Assembly (NCBI RefSeq): GCF_024462815.1
Contig: NZ_JANGCG010000008.1
Span: 1 to 64,000 of the forward strand
Direction: 5' to 3'
DNA length: 64,000 nt
Source: Gemmiger formicilis
Lineage (GTDB): Bacteria > Bacillota > Clostridia > Oscillospirales > Ruminococcaceae
The stretch's first letter is position 1, and every line of letters begins with the position of its first letter. A program made the translations under genes and the position numbers. Shown here piece by piece: positions 52,269 to 60,517 of the stretch. The notes below the pieces were generated by a model that was given only the letters and a program-made list of their open reading frames with translations, was not told the origin of the DNA and did not search any database.

Positions 52269-52429
52269 ACGGCCTTTTCCTTCCTTCAGCTGAAATATTG
52301 CTTTCTTATTTGTATCATAGCACGCGGGCGGCACGGCGTAAAGTAAGCACATTTTTGTTATCTGGTTACCCGCAGGTGACTATCGCCCCGCCGGACGGAA
52401 TAATTTTCGCAGTTTTCCGGGAAAAGGGC

Positions 52430-52457
52430 TTGACTTATTCTGTAAAATCTGTATAAT
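52430..52457 (+). promoter_or_regulatory. Promoter of tRNA-Thr
   Basis: TTGACT, 16-bp spacer, TATAAT, 18 bp before the tRNA. Confidence 0.85.
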
Positions 52458-52475
52458 ATTATTGTTGTCTTGCGT

Positions 52476-52551
52476 GCTGGTGTGGCTCAGTTGGTAGAGC
52501 AGCTGATTCGTAATCAGCAGGTCGCCGGTTCAAGTCCGGCCACCAGCTCCA
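52476..52551 (+). tRNA. tRNA-Thr (CGT)
   Basis: Acceptor GCTGGTG/CACCAGC, anticodon loop TTCGTAA giving CGT, T-arm GGTTCAAGTCC, encoded CCA. It is a single-gene unit with its own promoter and terminator. Confidence 0.95.
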
Positions 52552-52555
52552 GACG

Positions 52556-52597
52556 AAATCCCCTGCGGTGCAGTTGCATCGCAGGGGATTTTTATTT
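52556..52597 (+). terminator. Terminator of tRNA-Thr
   Basis: AAATCCCCTGCG pairs with CGCAGGGGATTT, followed by TTTATTT. Confidence 0.88.
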
Positions 52598-52622
52598 ATA
52601 GGAATGTGGGATTTCAAAAGGC

Positions 52623-52662
52623 AAGAGGCGCTGTATCTATGCGATACAGCGCCTCTTTTTGT
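52623..52662. terminator. Terminator of the M18 aminopeptidase gene
   Basis: A perfect 15-bp stem (52623-52637 with 52643-52657, 5-nt loop). The T-run follows on the plus strand; the minus-strand end is only moderately T-rich, so it probably works best for plus-strand read-through but also ends the convergent gene. Confidence 0.75.
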
Positions 52663-52672
52663 GTATTCTGTC

Positions 52673-54064
52673 TTACTTTTCGTCCTCGCAGAAGGCCTTG
52701 AAGGTCAGGTAGGCCATATAGACATCGGCCTTGGAGACAATCTCAAACGGAGAGTGCATCGACAGCACCGGCACGCCGATGTCAATGGTGTCAATATCCT
52801 GGTTGGCAACGTACTTGGCAACCGTGCCGCCGCCGCCCAGATCCAGCTTGCCCATCTCGCCAATCTGCCAGACAACCTTGTTTTCGTCCATCAGGCCGGT
52901 CAGGTAGCTGACCAGCTCGGCAGAGGCATCGCTGGTACCGGACTTACCGCGGGAGCCGGTGTACTTGTAGATAGCCACGCCGCGGCCCGCGTAGGTGCCG
53001 TTGTCCGGCTCAAAGGCATCGGCAAAGGTCGGGTCATAGGCGGCCGTGACGTCCGCAGACAGGCACTTGGCAGCCTTGCAGGCGGTGATGTAGTCCGCAC
53101 CCTGCCCGGCGCAGAGCTGCTGCAGGAAGTGGAAGGTGTACATACTGTTCAGGCCGGTCACACCGTCAGAGCCGGTCTCCTCCTTGTCGGTCAGGACGCA
53201 GACGGAGGTGTAGGCCGGGTTCTTGACCCCGATTTCCGCCATCAGCGCCGGATACGCGTCAACGCGGTCATCGTGGCCGTAGGCGCCAATCATAGCGCGG
53301 TCCAGACCAATGTCGCGGGCCTTATAGGCGGGCACAACCTCGATTTCAGCGCGGGTGAAATCGCGCTCGGTAATGCCGTAGGCCTCGTTCAGCATACCCA
53401 GCACGTTGAGCTTGATACGCTGCTCGGCGTCCTTATCCTCGATGGGCAGGGACGCAATGACCACGTTCAGATCCTCGGCGGTAATGCCCTCGGCCAGCGT
53501 CTTTGCGCTCTGCTTTGCACCCAGATGCGGCAGCAGGTCGGTAATGCAGAATACCGGGTCATCGTCCTTCTCGCCAATGCAGATTTCCGCCTTGGTGCCG
53601 TCGGCGCGGTAAATCACGCCGTGCAGGGCCAGCGGAATCGTGGGCCACTGGTACTTGCGCACACCGCCGTAGTAGTGGGTGCGCAGATAGCCGATGCCGG
53701 TCTTTTCAAACACAGGCACCGGGCGCAGATCAAGACGCGGGGAATCAATGTGTGCAATGTTCAGGTGGAAGCCCTGCTCCATGCTCTTGGTGCCGATGGT
53801 AGCGGCCAGCACGCATTTTTCGCGGTTGATGGTGTAGACCTTGGTGCCAGGGGCATAGCTCGTGCCGGGCACAAACTTCTGGTAACCGGCAGCCAGCAGC
53901 AGTTTTTCGCTGTAGGCAGTGGCTTCGCGCTCGGTCTTGGCGTTATCCAGAAACGTCTTGTAGCCCTCGCAGAAGTCCTGCGCAGCCGCGATGGCCTCGG
54001 GCGCAGCATCGGCTACCGTCTCATTCTTATAGAGCAGATTTTTCAGTTCCTCGGTAGTTTTCAT
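52673..54064 (-). CDS. M18 family aminopeptidase
   Basis: 463 residues. Metal-ligand motifs are in order: HIDSPRLD (His, Asp) near residue 107, DKEETGSDG (Glu, Glu) near residue 296 and a late SMHSPFEIVSKAD. The lack of a signal peptide fits a cytoplasmic enzyme. M18 peptidases remove acidic or hydrophobic N-terminal residues in two-zinc (or cobalt) active sites and form dodecamers. It lies 18 bp after the lytic transglycosylase gene in the same direction. Confidence 0.92.
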   Translation of the reverse strand: MKTTEELKNLLYKNETVADAAPEAIAAAQDFCEGYKTFLDNAKTEREATAYSEKLLLAAGYQKFVPGTSYAPGTKVYTINREKCVLAATIGTKSMEQGFHLNIAHIDSPRLDLRPVPVFEKTGIGYLRTHYYGGVRKYQWPTIPLALHGVIYRADGTKAEICIGEKDDDPVFCITDLLPHLGAKQSAKTLAEGITAEDLNVVIASLPIEDKDAEQRIKLNVLGMLNEAYGITERDFTRAEIEVVPAYKARDIGLDRAMIGAYGHDDRVDAYPALMAEIGVKNPAYTSVCVLTDKEETGSDGVTGLNSMYTFHFLQQLCAGQGADYITACKAAKCLSADVTAAYDPTFADAFEPDNGTYAGRGVAIYKYTGSRGKSGTSDASAELVSYLTGLMDENKVVWQIGEMGKLDLGGGGTVAKYVANQDIDTIDIGVPVLSMHSPFEIVSKADVYMAYLTFKAFCEDEK

Positions 54065-54082
54065 CTTGAAGTTCCTTTCTTC

Positions 54083-54670
54083 TTAACCATATATCTCCGA
54101 ATAGCGTTGGTAGCTTTCGGTGATTTTCCTTACATATTGCCGCATCTGCGGATAGGGGTAGTGGTCCAGCGTAATGCCGTCTGACGAGTACTGCGTCTGC
54201 GTCAGCAGCTCATCCACCGCGCCGACACCGTTGTGGTAGGCCGCGGCGGCGGTGGCCAGATGGTTGTCATATTTTTTCAGGCAGTAGCTGACAAAAAAGC
54301 TGCCGAAGCGGATGTTCGTCTCGGGGTCATAGAGGCTGTCAAAGGTCAGTTCCTCCGTGGGGGCAATCTTGGTCTTGATCCAGTCAAACGTGACCTCCGT
54401 TATCTGCATCAGTCCCCTTGCCCCAGCGTTGGAATCCACATCCGGGTCAAAGTTGCTCTCGGTGCGGATGAAGGCGTACAGAATCATCGGGTCTATATCG
54501 TATTTCCCGGCATAATACTCCACGTACTCCGTATAGTGCTGCGGGTACTCCCAACGGTCGATTTTCTCCCGGAAGGCGGAAAACAGCAGCGTGCCCCCCA
54601 GCGCCAGCACCAGCAGAACAGCCAGCAGCGGTGCCAGAATGTTTTTTCTTCGTTTTTTTGCTCTTGGCAT
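54083..54670 (-). CDS. Membrane-anchored lytic transglycosylase
   Basis: 195 residues from ATG 54670 (GAAGGAGGG 3-5 nt upstream). A basic start (MPRAKKRRK), a membrane helix (residues 12-30) and a soluble-lytic-transglycosylase (SLT) domain with ILYAFIRTESNFDPDV, where the Glu is catalytic, then SNAGARGLMQI and AAAAYHNGVGAV. It cleaves peptidoglycan glycan strands outside the membrane. It is between coaE and the M18 gene; the upstream gap is 31 bp. Confidence 0.92.
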   Translation of the reverse strand: MPRAKKRRKNILAPLLAVLLVLALGGTLLFSAFREKIDRWEYPQHYTEYVEYYAGKYDIDPMILYAFIRTESNFDPDVDSNAGARGLMQITEVTFDWIKTKIAPTEELTFDSLYDPETNIRFGSFFVSYCLKKYDNHLATAAAAYHNGVGAVDELLTQTQYSSDGITLDHYPYPQMRQYVRKITESYQRYSEIYG

Positions 54671-54701
54671 ATTCCCTCCTTCTCCAACCTGTGCGGGGCA
54701 G

Positions 54702-55289
54702 TCAGATGTGCCCCAGAACAGATTGCAGCTTTTCGCGCAGGGCCTCGGGTGTGCTGTCATTGACAAGCTCCACGGTGGCGGCCGCACGCAGCACGTCCAG
54801 CGGCGCCTGTGCATCCAGACGGCGGCGGGCCATCTCCGGCGTAATGCCGTCACGGGCGCAGATACGCGCCACGCTGGTTTCATAGGGGGCTGTGACCAGA
54901 ATCAATGCGTCACAGCGCGGTTCAAACGGCGTGCCGACGATGACTGCGCCGTCCACAAAGGCCAGCATCGCCCCGCCCTGCCGTGCCTGCTCCAGTGCAG
55001 CGTCAATGCGGCGCAGGATTTCCGGCTGGGTAACGGCGGTCAGTGCCGCCGTACCCTCCGGCGTGGCAAAGGCACGGTCTGCCAGCAGGCGGCGGCGCAC
55101 ACAGCCGTTCTCGTCGGCTATATCCGCCCCGAACACCGCCTGCAGCTGTGCAATGCAGGGCGAGCCGGGCTCCAGCACCTCCCGCGCCACAAGGTCTGCG
55201 TCAATACAAGGATAGCCCTGCTCCCGCAAGAAATTTGTCGCACTGGATTTACCGCAGCCAGAACGGCCCGTAATGCCGATTACTCTCAT
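54702..55289 (-). CDS. coaE: Dephospho-CoA kinase
   Basis: 195 residues. P-loop GITGRSGCGKSSATNFL at the N-terminus, then CIDADLVAREVLEPGSP and a lid segment ending RRRLDAQAP, as in CoaE. It does the last step of CoA synthesis. The ATG overlaps the sua5 stop by 4 nt (ATGA). Confidence 0.95.
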   Translation of the reverse strand: MRVIGITGRSGCGKSSATNFLREQGYPCIDADLVAREVLEPGSPCIAQLQAVFGADIADENGCVRRRLLADRAFATPEGTAALTAVTQPEILRRIDAALEQARQGGAMLAFVDGAVIVGTPFEPRCDALILVTAPYETSVARICARDGITPEMARRRLDAQAPLDVLRAAATVELVNDSTPEALREKLQSVLGHI

Positions 55290-56305
55290 AGCTCTACCAC
55301 CCGGAACGCCGCGGCGCGAATCAGGCGGTTGTAGACGGCCATCGAGACGCCGTCCTGCTCCGGGCAGCGGGCGTAGACCACCTGTGCGCCGTTCTTGTCC
55401 AGCTCACGCAGGGCCGTGAACAGGTGGTGCGCCTGCGTCACACCGTCATGGTTTTTGCCGTACTCGATAAACGGCACATCCAGCTGTGCGCCCTCGCCGT
55501 CAAAGCAGAGTGCCCACACGCCGGGGGCCTTGTGCGCCTCCATAAAGGCCCTGTATTGCGCAAAATCGCCGCGCAGAATCGTCACCTGTGCCTTGGGGGC
55601 GTAGTGTTTGTACTTCATACCGGGCGAGCGCGCAATTTCGCCGTCCTTGAGCTTTTCCAGAATGGCCGGGCTGACAAGGACTTCTTCGCCCAGCACGGCC
55701 TCCATCTGCTCCTTGGTGACATAACCGGGGCGCAGCAGCATGGGGTGCTCACCGGTCACGGCCACAACAGTGGATTCCACGCCCACGTTGGACTCGCCGC
55801 CGTCCAGAATCAGCGGCAGGCGGCCGTCCATATCGGCCAGCGTATCGGGGGCGTTGGTGGGGCTGGGCTTGCCGGACAGGTTGGCGGACGGTGCCGCAAA
55901 GGCAACGCCGCTTTCTTTGATAACCTGCTGCACCACCGGGTGGGAGGGCATACGCACGCCCACCGTGTCCAACCCTGCGCAGGTGACCTCGCTGACCTCC
56001 TCGCCGCGGGGCATAACCATCGTCAGCGGGCCGGGCCAGAAGGCCGCCGCCAGCTTTTTGGCGCGCTCCGGCACTTCGGACACAATGCCCTTGAGCATAT
56101 CCATTCCATAAATGTGGACAATCAGGGGGTTGTCCTGCGGACGGCCCTTCGCCTCAAAAATTTTCTTGACCGCCTCACCGTTGCGGGCATCGGCGGCAAT
56201 GCCGTAAACCGTCTCGGTGGGCAACGCCACCAGCTCGCCCTGCTGCAAGAGCTTTGCGGCCAGCGCTACGCTCTCCGGCGTGACGGGCAAAACCTGTGTT
56301 TTCAT
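55286..56305 (-). CDS. L-threonylcarbamoyladenylate synthase (Sua5 type)
   Basis: 339 residues. The YrdC/Sua5 core is clear: GELVALPTETVYGIAADARN, KGRPQDNPLIVHI and PSANLSGKPSPTN. The C-terminal Sua5 domain (about residues 210-339) is present. It makes the intermediate for the t6A modification at position 37 of ANN-decoding tRNAs. It lies 3 bp after prfA, so it is in the same operon. Confidence 0.96.
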   Translation of the reverse strand: MKTQVLPVTPESVALAAKLLQQGELVALPTETVYGIAADARNGEAVKKIFEAKGRPQDNPLIVHIYGMDMLKGIVSEVPERAKKLAAAFWPGPLTMVMPRGEEVSEVTCAGLDTVGVRMPSHPVVQQVIKESGVAFAAPSANLSGKPSPTNAPDTLADMDGRLPLILDGGESNVGVESTVVAVTGEHPMLLRPGYVTKEQMEAVLGEEVLVSPAILEKLKDGEIARSPGMKYKHYAPKAQVTILRGDFAQYRAFMEAHKAPGVWALCFDGEGAQLDVPFIEYGKNHDGVTQAHHLFTALRELDKNGAQVVYARCPEQDGVSMAVYNRLIRAAAFRVVEL

Positions 56306-56308
56306 AGC

Positions 56309-57394
56309 TTAGTTTCCTTCTTCACTGCTTTGTTTGAGCTTTTCCTCCCGGTCGGCCAGAATCAGCGGCTCCACCACGCGGTCAAGATCGCCGTCCAGCA
56401 CACTTTGCAGGTTGCGCAGCGTCAGGCCGATGCGGTGGTCGGTTACGCGGTCCTGCGGGAAATTGTAGGTGCGGATTTTCTCACTGCGGTCGCCGCTGCC
56501 CACCTGGCTTGCACGCTTGGCGTTATACTCAGCGTCATAGGCGTCCTGCTTTTGCTGCAGCAGGCGGCTGCGCAGTACCTTGAGAGCCTGTTCCTTGTTC
56601 TCGCGCTGGCTGCGCTGGTCCTGACACTCGACCACCATACCGGTAGGCAGGTGGGTCACGCGGATGGCCGATGAGGTCTTGTTGATGTGCTGGCCGCCCG
56701 CGCCGGAGGAACGGAAGGTGTCAATCCGCAAATCCTTGGGGTTGATTTCCAGCTCGACCTCCTCGGCCTCCGGCATAACGGCAACCGTGACGGTGGAGGT
56801 ATGGATGCGGCCCTGCGTCTCGGTTTCCGGCACGCGCTGGACACGGTGGACGCCGCTTTCAAATTTCAGGCGGCTGTAGACATCCGGTCCCTCCACCGAA
56901 AAGACGATTTCCTTCACACCGCCGAGTTCTGTCTCGTTGACGCTGATGGTGCTGCACTGCCAGCCGTGCTTGGCGGCGTACATCGTGTACATACGCCACA
57001 GGCTGTGGGCAAACAGAGCGGCTTCCTCCCCGCCTGCACCGGCGCGAATCTCCAGAATTACGCTTTTTTCGTCATCGGCATCCTTCGGGATGAGCAGCAG
57101 GCGCAGATTCTCCTCGCTCTGCGCCAGATTCCGGCCAATTTCGCACAGTTCCTGCTGTACCATAGCAGCAAACGCCGGGTCCGATTCCGCGGCCAGCATT
57201 TCCTCGGCATCCTGCTTCTGGTGCTGCAAATCGGTATAGCGGCGGTATTCGTCAATCAGGGGGGTAAGCTCTTTGTAATCACGCATCATCCGTGCGTACT
57301 CGTCGGCGTTGGCCGCCGCATCGGGTGTGGACATTTTATAGGCCAGCTCCTCATAGCGGCGCTCGACCTCATACAATTCAGAAAATGGCTGCAT
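56309..57394 (-). CDS. prfA: Peptide chain release factor 1
   Basis: 361 residues from ATG 57394 (AAGGAG 5 nt upstream). It has the PCRF domain with EIRAGAGGEEAALFA and the GGQ loop SGAGGQHINKTSSA, and reads UAA and UAG stop codons. The PXT-like tripeptide region lies near QRVPETETQGR. It is usually followed by prmC; here sua5 comes next. It lies 41 bp after DUF951. Confidence 0.97.
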   Translation of the reverse strand: MQPFSELYEVERRYEELAYKMSTPDAAANADEYARMMRDYKELTPLIDEYRRYTDLQHQKQDAEEMLAAESDPAFAAMVQQELCEIGRNLAQSEENLRLLLIPKDADDEKSVILEIRAGAGGEEAALFAHSLWRMYTMYAAKHGWQCSTISVNETELGGVKEIVFSVEGPDVYSRLKFESGVHRVQRVPETETQGRIHTSTVTVAVMPEAEEVELEINPKDLRIDTFRSSGAGGQHINKTSSAIRVTHLPTGMVVECQDQRSQRENKEQALKVLRSRLLQQKQDAYDAEYNAKRASQVGSGDRSEKIRTYNFPQDRVTDHRIGLTLRNLQSVLDGDLDRVVEPLILADREEKLKQSSEEGN

Positions 57395-57435
57395 AGCTTC
57401 TCCTTTGCACAAAATCAGATTTCTTGTGCAGGACG

Positions 57436-57624
57436 CTACTGCTCCCCCATGCGCAGAACTTTTTTGATGTTGCGCTCAATCTTGGCACGCGGCAGCATAA
57501 TTTCATGCCCGCAGCCCTGGCACTTGATTTTAAAATCCATGCCAACGCGCAGTACATCGAAACGGTTCGCACCGCAGGGGTGCGGCTTCTTGGTCTGGAT
57601 AACGTCCCCGACCTGTACGTCCAT
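57436..57624 (-). CDS. DUF951 family protein
   Basis: 62 residues from ATG 57624. MDVQVGDVIQTKKPHPCGAN then FKIKCQGCGHEIMLPRAKIE is the DUF951 signature; Cys17 and the CQGC pair may bind zinc. The family is small, conserved in Firmicutes and of unknown function. It is first in the DUF951-prfA-sua5-coaE run, downstream of a near-consensus promoter. Confidence 0.92.
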   Translation of the reverse strand: MDVQVGDVIQTKKPHPCGANRFDVLRVGMDFKIKCQGCGHEIMLPRAKIERNIKKVLRMGEQ

Positions 57625-57668
57625 ACGGCACACCGCCTTTCCTTAGTAGAATATAGAATATCATGTCT

Positions 57669-57697
57669 ATTATAGTACAGCCGGTATTGTTTTGCAA
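57669..57697 (-). promoter_or_regulatory. Promoter of the DUF951-prfA operon
   Basis: TTGCAA, 17-bp spacer, TATAAT on the minus strand, 45 bp before the DUF951 start. Confidence 0.8.
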
Positions 57698-57768
57698 ATC
57701 TAACGCATAAAAGTTTATCAAGTCACCACAAAGCCACCACAATTTTTACAAGAAATGAGGAAACGAAA

Positions 57769-58677
57769 ATGTTGGAATTCAGAGCTGAAGGTCTTTGCCG
57801 CAATGCGAACCATCTGAACCGCGAGGAGCTGAGCCGCTGTATGGCCACCGGCGAAGTACTGCAGAGCACCGCACTGGCCTACGATACTGAGCGCCGCCTG
57901 CGCTTTGAGCTGGGCGGCGTGCGCGGCATTATGGCCTTTGCCGACTGCGTGGACGCCGCCCCCGGCGAAGCTGTGAAGGATATTGCCGTGCTGACCCGCG
58001 TGGGGCGCCCGACCTGCTTTGTCATTATGGGCACTGAATTTGACGATAACGGCGAGGAATACTACATCCTTTCCCGCGCCGAGGCACAGCGTCGCTGCCG
58101 CACGCAGTATCTGGACAATCTGGAGGCGGGCAGCGTTATTCCCTGCACCGTGACCCACATTGAGAACTTTGGCGCGTTCTGTGACATCGGCTGCGGCATT
58201 GCAGCGCTGCTGCCCATCGACTGCCTGTCGGTCAGCCGCATTGCCTCCCCCGCTGACCGGGTTCAGGTGGGCCAGCAGCTGCTGTGCGCCATCAAGAACC
58301 GGGATGTGCAGGGCCGTATTGTGCTGACGCTGCGGGAGCTGCTGGGCACCTGGAGCGAGAACGCCGCCTGCTTTGCTGCCGGGGAGACCGTGGTGGGCAT
58401 TGTGCGCAGCGTGGAGGATTACGGCGTGTTCATTGAGATCGCACCCAATCTGGCCGGGCTGGCCGAGGCAGATTCCACCCTGCGCCCCGGGCAGGCCGTG
58501 AGTGTGTACATCAAGAACATTCTGCCGGACAAGATGAAAATAAAGCTCGTTGTTGTGAACAAAAGTCTTGGCCAGCCGCTGCGGTTTGAGCCGCACTACT
58601 TTGTGACCCGCGGGCGGCTGAAGCGCTGGATTTATTCCACGCCCCAGAGCCGCAAGCAGATTGAGACGGTGTTCTGA
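57769..58677 (+). CDS. S1 RNA-binding domain protein
   Basis: 302 residues. Two S1 domains: SVIPCTVTHIENFGAFCDIG (from residue 122) and ETVVGIVRSVEDYGVFIEIA (from residue 205). The N-terminal 110 residues form another beta-rich part. It resembles the short S1 proteins of Clostridia and, in part, RpsA. It probably binds mRNA or ribosomes. It is on the plus strand, with an AATGAGGAAACGAAA site before ATG, and has no partner gene. Confidence 0.85.
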   Translation: MLEFRAEGLCRNANHLNREELSRCMATGEVLQSTALAYDTERRLRFELGGVRGIMAFADCVDAAPGEAVKDIAVLTRVGRPTCFVIMGTEFDDNGEEYYILSRAEAQRRCRTQYLDNLEAGSVIPCTVTHIENFGAFCDIGCGIAALLPIDCLSVSRIASPADRVQVGQQLLCAIKNRDVQGRIVLTLRELLGTWSENAACFAAGETVVGIVRSVEDYGVFIEIAPNLAGLAEADSTLRPGQAVSVYIKNILPDKMKIKLVVVNKSLGQPLRFEPHYFVTRGRLKRWIYSTPQSRKQIETVF

Positions 58678-58718
58678 TTTTTGGTGTCCGTTTTTTGGCA
58701 CTTTTAAATTTTGCCATC

Positions 58719-58747
58719 TTGCCACGGCCCGCCGCGGCGTGTATAAT
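58719..58747 (+). promoter_or_regulatory. Promoter of the DUF4364 gene
   Basis: TTGCCA, 17-bp spacer, TATAAT, 34 bp before the start codon. Confidence 0.8.
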
Positions 58748-58781
58748 AGTAAGTACCGGAAAATTTGTCGAGGAAGTGGTT

Positions 58782-59360
58782 ATGATGGCAGAAGCATTTA
58801 CCGCCGGTGTGCGCCCCGGCGGCCTGACCGACGATACGCAGATTCGTATGCTGCTCTGCTACCTTATCAAAGTGACAGGCCCCGTAAAGCGCGACACCAT
58901 GCAGGGTGCGCTTTTGCAGGAGCAGCTTGTCAATTATTTTGAGTTTGCCGATGCGCTGGTTGAGGTGGAAAAACAGAAGCTCGTCACCATTGACGCTGAG
59001 GGGCGCTACACCATCACACAGAAGGGCTCCACCGTGGCGGACACGCTGGCCTATGACCTGCCCCGCACCGTGCGGGAAAGCGCCATTCACGCCGTGATGC
59101 AGATACGCAGCTGGAGCCACCGCGCCGCGTCCAACCGCGCCACCGTGCAGGAGAAGGACGGCAAGTACAGCGTTGTCTGCACAATCGGCGATATGGGCAG
59201 CGATGTGTTCCGCATGGAGCTGGCCATGCCGGATAAGCTGACCGCCGAGATGATTAAGAACAACTTCATTGCCCACGGCAGCACCATCTACCCCAAGCTG
59301 ATGGACACCCTGACCCAGCCTGGCAGCGAGGATGACCGCCCGCCGGCCGCATTACAGTAA
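58782..59360 (+). CDS. DUF4364 family protein
   Basis: 192 residues from ATG 58782 (a second ATG follows; GAGGAAG 5 nt upstream). A winged-helix-like N-terminal half (TDDTQIRMLLCYLIKVTGPV, FADALVEVEKQKLVTIDAEGR, YTITQKGSTVA) precedes a beta-rich C-terminal half. DUF4364 proteins are common in Clostridia and look like DNA-binding regulators without proven targets. A 157-bp piece of its 3' half is repeated, with mutations, 0.6 kb downstream. Confidence 0.85.
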   Translation: MMAEAFTAGVRPGGLTDDTQIRMLLCYLIKVTGPVKRDTMQGALLQEQLVNYFEFADALVEVEKQKLVTIDAEGRYTITQKGSTVADTLAYDLPRTVRESAIHAVMQIRSWSHRAASNRATVQEKDGKYSVVCTIGDMGSDVFRMELAMPDKLTAEMIKNNFIAHGSTIYPKLMDTLTQPGSEDDRPPAALQ

Positions 59361-59370
59361 CAGCAGAACA

Positions 59371-59406
59371 CCCCTTCGCATGGTTATGCCATACGAAGGG
59401 GCATTT
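59371..59406 (+). terminator. Terminator of the DUF4364 gene
   Basis: CCCCTTCG (59371-59378) pairs with CGAAGGGG (59394-59401), with a second short stem inside; followed by a T-run. Confidence 0.8.
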
Positions 59407-59445
59407 TGTATGTTGGGTAAATGGGGGACCGTCAAAGTGCTGTAT

Positions 59446-59631
59446 TTACTTTTTGTGGCTTTTGACCCAATGTACGATTCCTAAAATTAGCCAGACCAGC
59501 CCCATTACCAGTAAAAGGACTGCTTGCTTCGTTACATTTTCTATTTTTCCTTCACTTATCAAAAGTGCCGCCAAAAAAGCTATAGCTGCTACTATCCAAC
59601 AGATGATGGCATATGCTTTTCTGTTTTTCAT
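59446..59631 (-). CDS. Small two-helix membrane protein
   Basis: 61 residues with two hydrophobic helices (residues 6-24 and 36-54) and basic ends (MKNRK..., KSHKK). An AAGGAG site is 6 nt before the ATG. I do not recognise a family. It is AT-rich next to a GC-rich gene, as are the other two tiny membrane genes at 59959 and 60138. Confidence 0.65.
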   Translation of the reverse strand: MKNRKAYAIICWIVAAIAFLAALLISEGKIENVTKQAVLLLVMGLVWLILGIVHWVKSHKK

Positions 59632-59722
59632 GATTTCTCCTTCTTTCTGAATTTTGAAATTTTACCTACAGCAGATTTCCTGCAAGCACCATTGAACGGA
59701 CAAAACGCCTATAGAGGCCGGG

Positions 59723-59879
59723 CACGCCGTGATGCAGATACGCAGCTGGAACCACCGCGCCGCGTCCACCGCACCACCGTGCAGGAGAAGGACGGCAAGT
59801 ACAGCGTTGTCTGCACGATCGGCGATATGAGCAGCGATGTGTTCCGCATGGAGCTGGCCATGCCGGATAAACTGACCGC
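59723..59879 (+). pseudogene. Partial, frameshifted copy of the DUF4364 gene
   Basis: 157 bp match 59088-59245 of the DUF4364 gene with only about ten differences, including a 1-bp deletion (TCCAACCGCG became TCCACCGC) that shifts the frame. Both ends of the copy run into unrelated AT-rich DNA on the left and an interspersed GC palindrome on the right. It cannot code for a useful product. Confidence 0.85.
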
Positions 59880-59908
59880 TCCTACAACGATACTCCCAAT
59901 TTGTTCGT

Positions 59909-59936
59909 AGGGCGGGGTGACCCCACCCCGCCGGGA
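59909..59936. repeat. GC-rich interspersed palindrome
   Basis: GTAGGGCGGGGTG-AC-CCCACCCCGCC: GGCGGGGT pairs with ACCCCGCC. It belongs to the same family as 28540-28570. Confidence 0.7.
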
Positions 59937-59958
59937 GATTGCGGCAAACTGGAAGTTA

Positions 59959-60105
59959 TTAGTGCTTATCTTTTAGAAAACAGCCAGCTACAGCGATGCC
60001 AAATCCAAGAAAACCTAGGACATATCCAAAGAAATTATTTGTTGTCACAGCAATTCCTAAAAGTATTGTTGCAATCCCCAATAACTCAATCTTAATTTCT
60101 TTCAC
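59959..60105 (-). CDS. Tiny membrane protein
   Basis: 48 residues from GTG 60105 (GGAGG 8 nt upstream). One or two hydrophobic segments (ELLGIATILLGIAVTT and FGYVLGFLGFGIAVAGCFL) and a KDKH end. Unknown family. It lies 32 bp after the gene at 60138 in the same direction, so they share a transcript. Confidence 0.55.
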   Translation of the reverse strand: MKEIKIELLGIATILLGIAVTTNNFFGYVLGFLGFGIAVAGCFLKDKH

Positions 60106-60137
60106 AGCAAATACCTCCGTTACAAACTGGAAATTGT

Positions 60138-60347
60138 TTACTGTTTCTTCTTTACAACGAAACCAATAACGAACAAAATAATTGCAGGAATTACCAAAAA
60201 CAAAGCATTTACTAACACCCACAAATAAAAAGGCGCAGAGTTTAGCGATGTTGAGTATTGAGTATAATCAACGATGCTCTTAATAACAAATACAATCAAC
60301 AGAATGAGACTCACAATGTTGCATATCATAGGTACTTTCTGTTTCAT
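60138..60347 (-). CDS. Small two-helix membrane protein
   Basis: 69 residues from ATG 60347 (GGAGGTG 5 nt upstream). Two helices (MICNIVSLILLIVFVIKSIV and WVLVNALFLVIPAIILFVIG) and a VVKKKQ end. Unknown family. AT-rich. It is divergent from the YtrA-type regulator gene. Confidence 0.6.
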   Translation of the reverse strand: MKQKVPMICNIVSLILLIVFVIKSIVDYTQYSTSLNSAPFYLWVLVNALFLVIPAIILFVIGFVVKKKQ

Positions 60348-60443
60348 TCTAAACACCTCCATAAATTCCGATTTGTCTATCTACAGTATAGCAAACCCCT
60401 TCTGGTAAGTCCAGCCGGAGGCTCTAATATTTACATTTCCCTA

Positions 60444-60472
60444 TTGACAACTGTGTATAGTGTGTATATACT
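60444..60472 (+). promoter_or_regulatory. Promoter/operator of the YtrA-type operon
   Basis: TTGACA, 17-bp spacer, TATACT. An imperfect AGTGTGTATATACT dyad overlaps the -10, a fitting site for autoregulation by the GntR protein. Confidence 0.65.
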
Positions 60473-60517
60473 GTAAATATCGAATATGTACAGTTCGACC
60501 ACAAGGAGCTTCTTATC

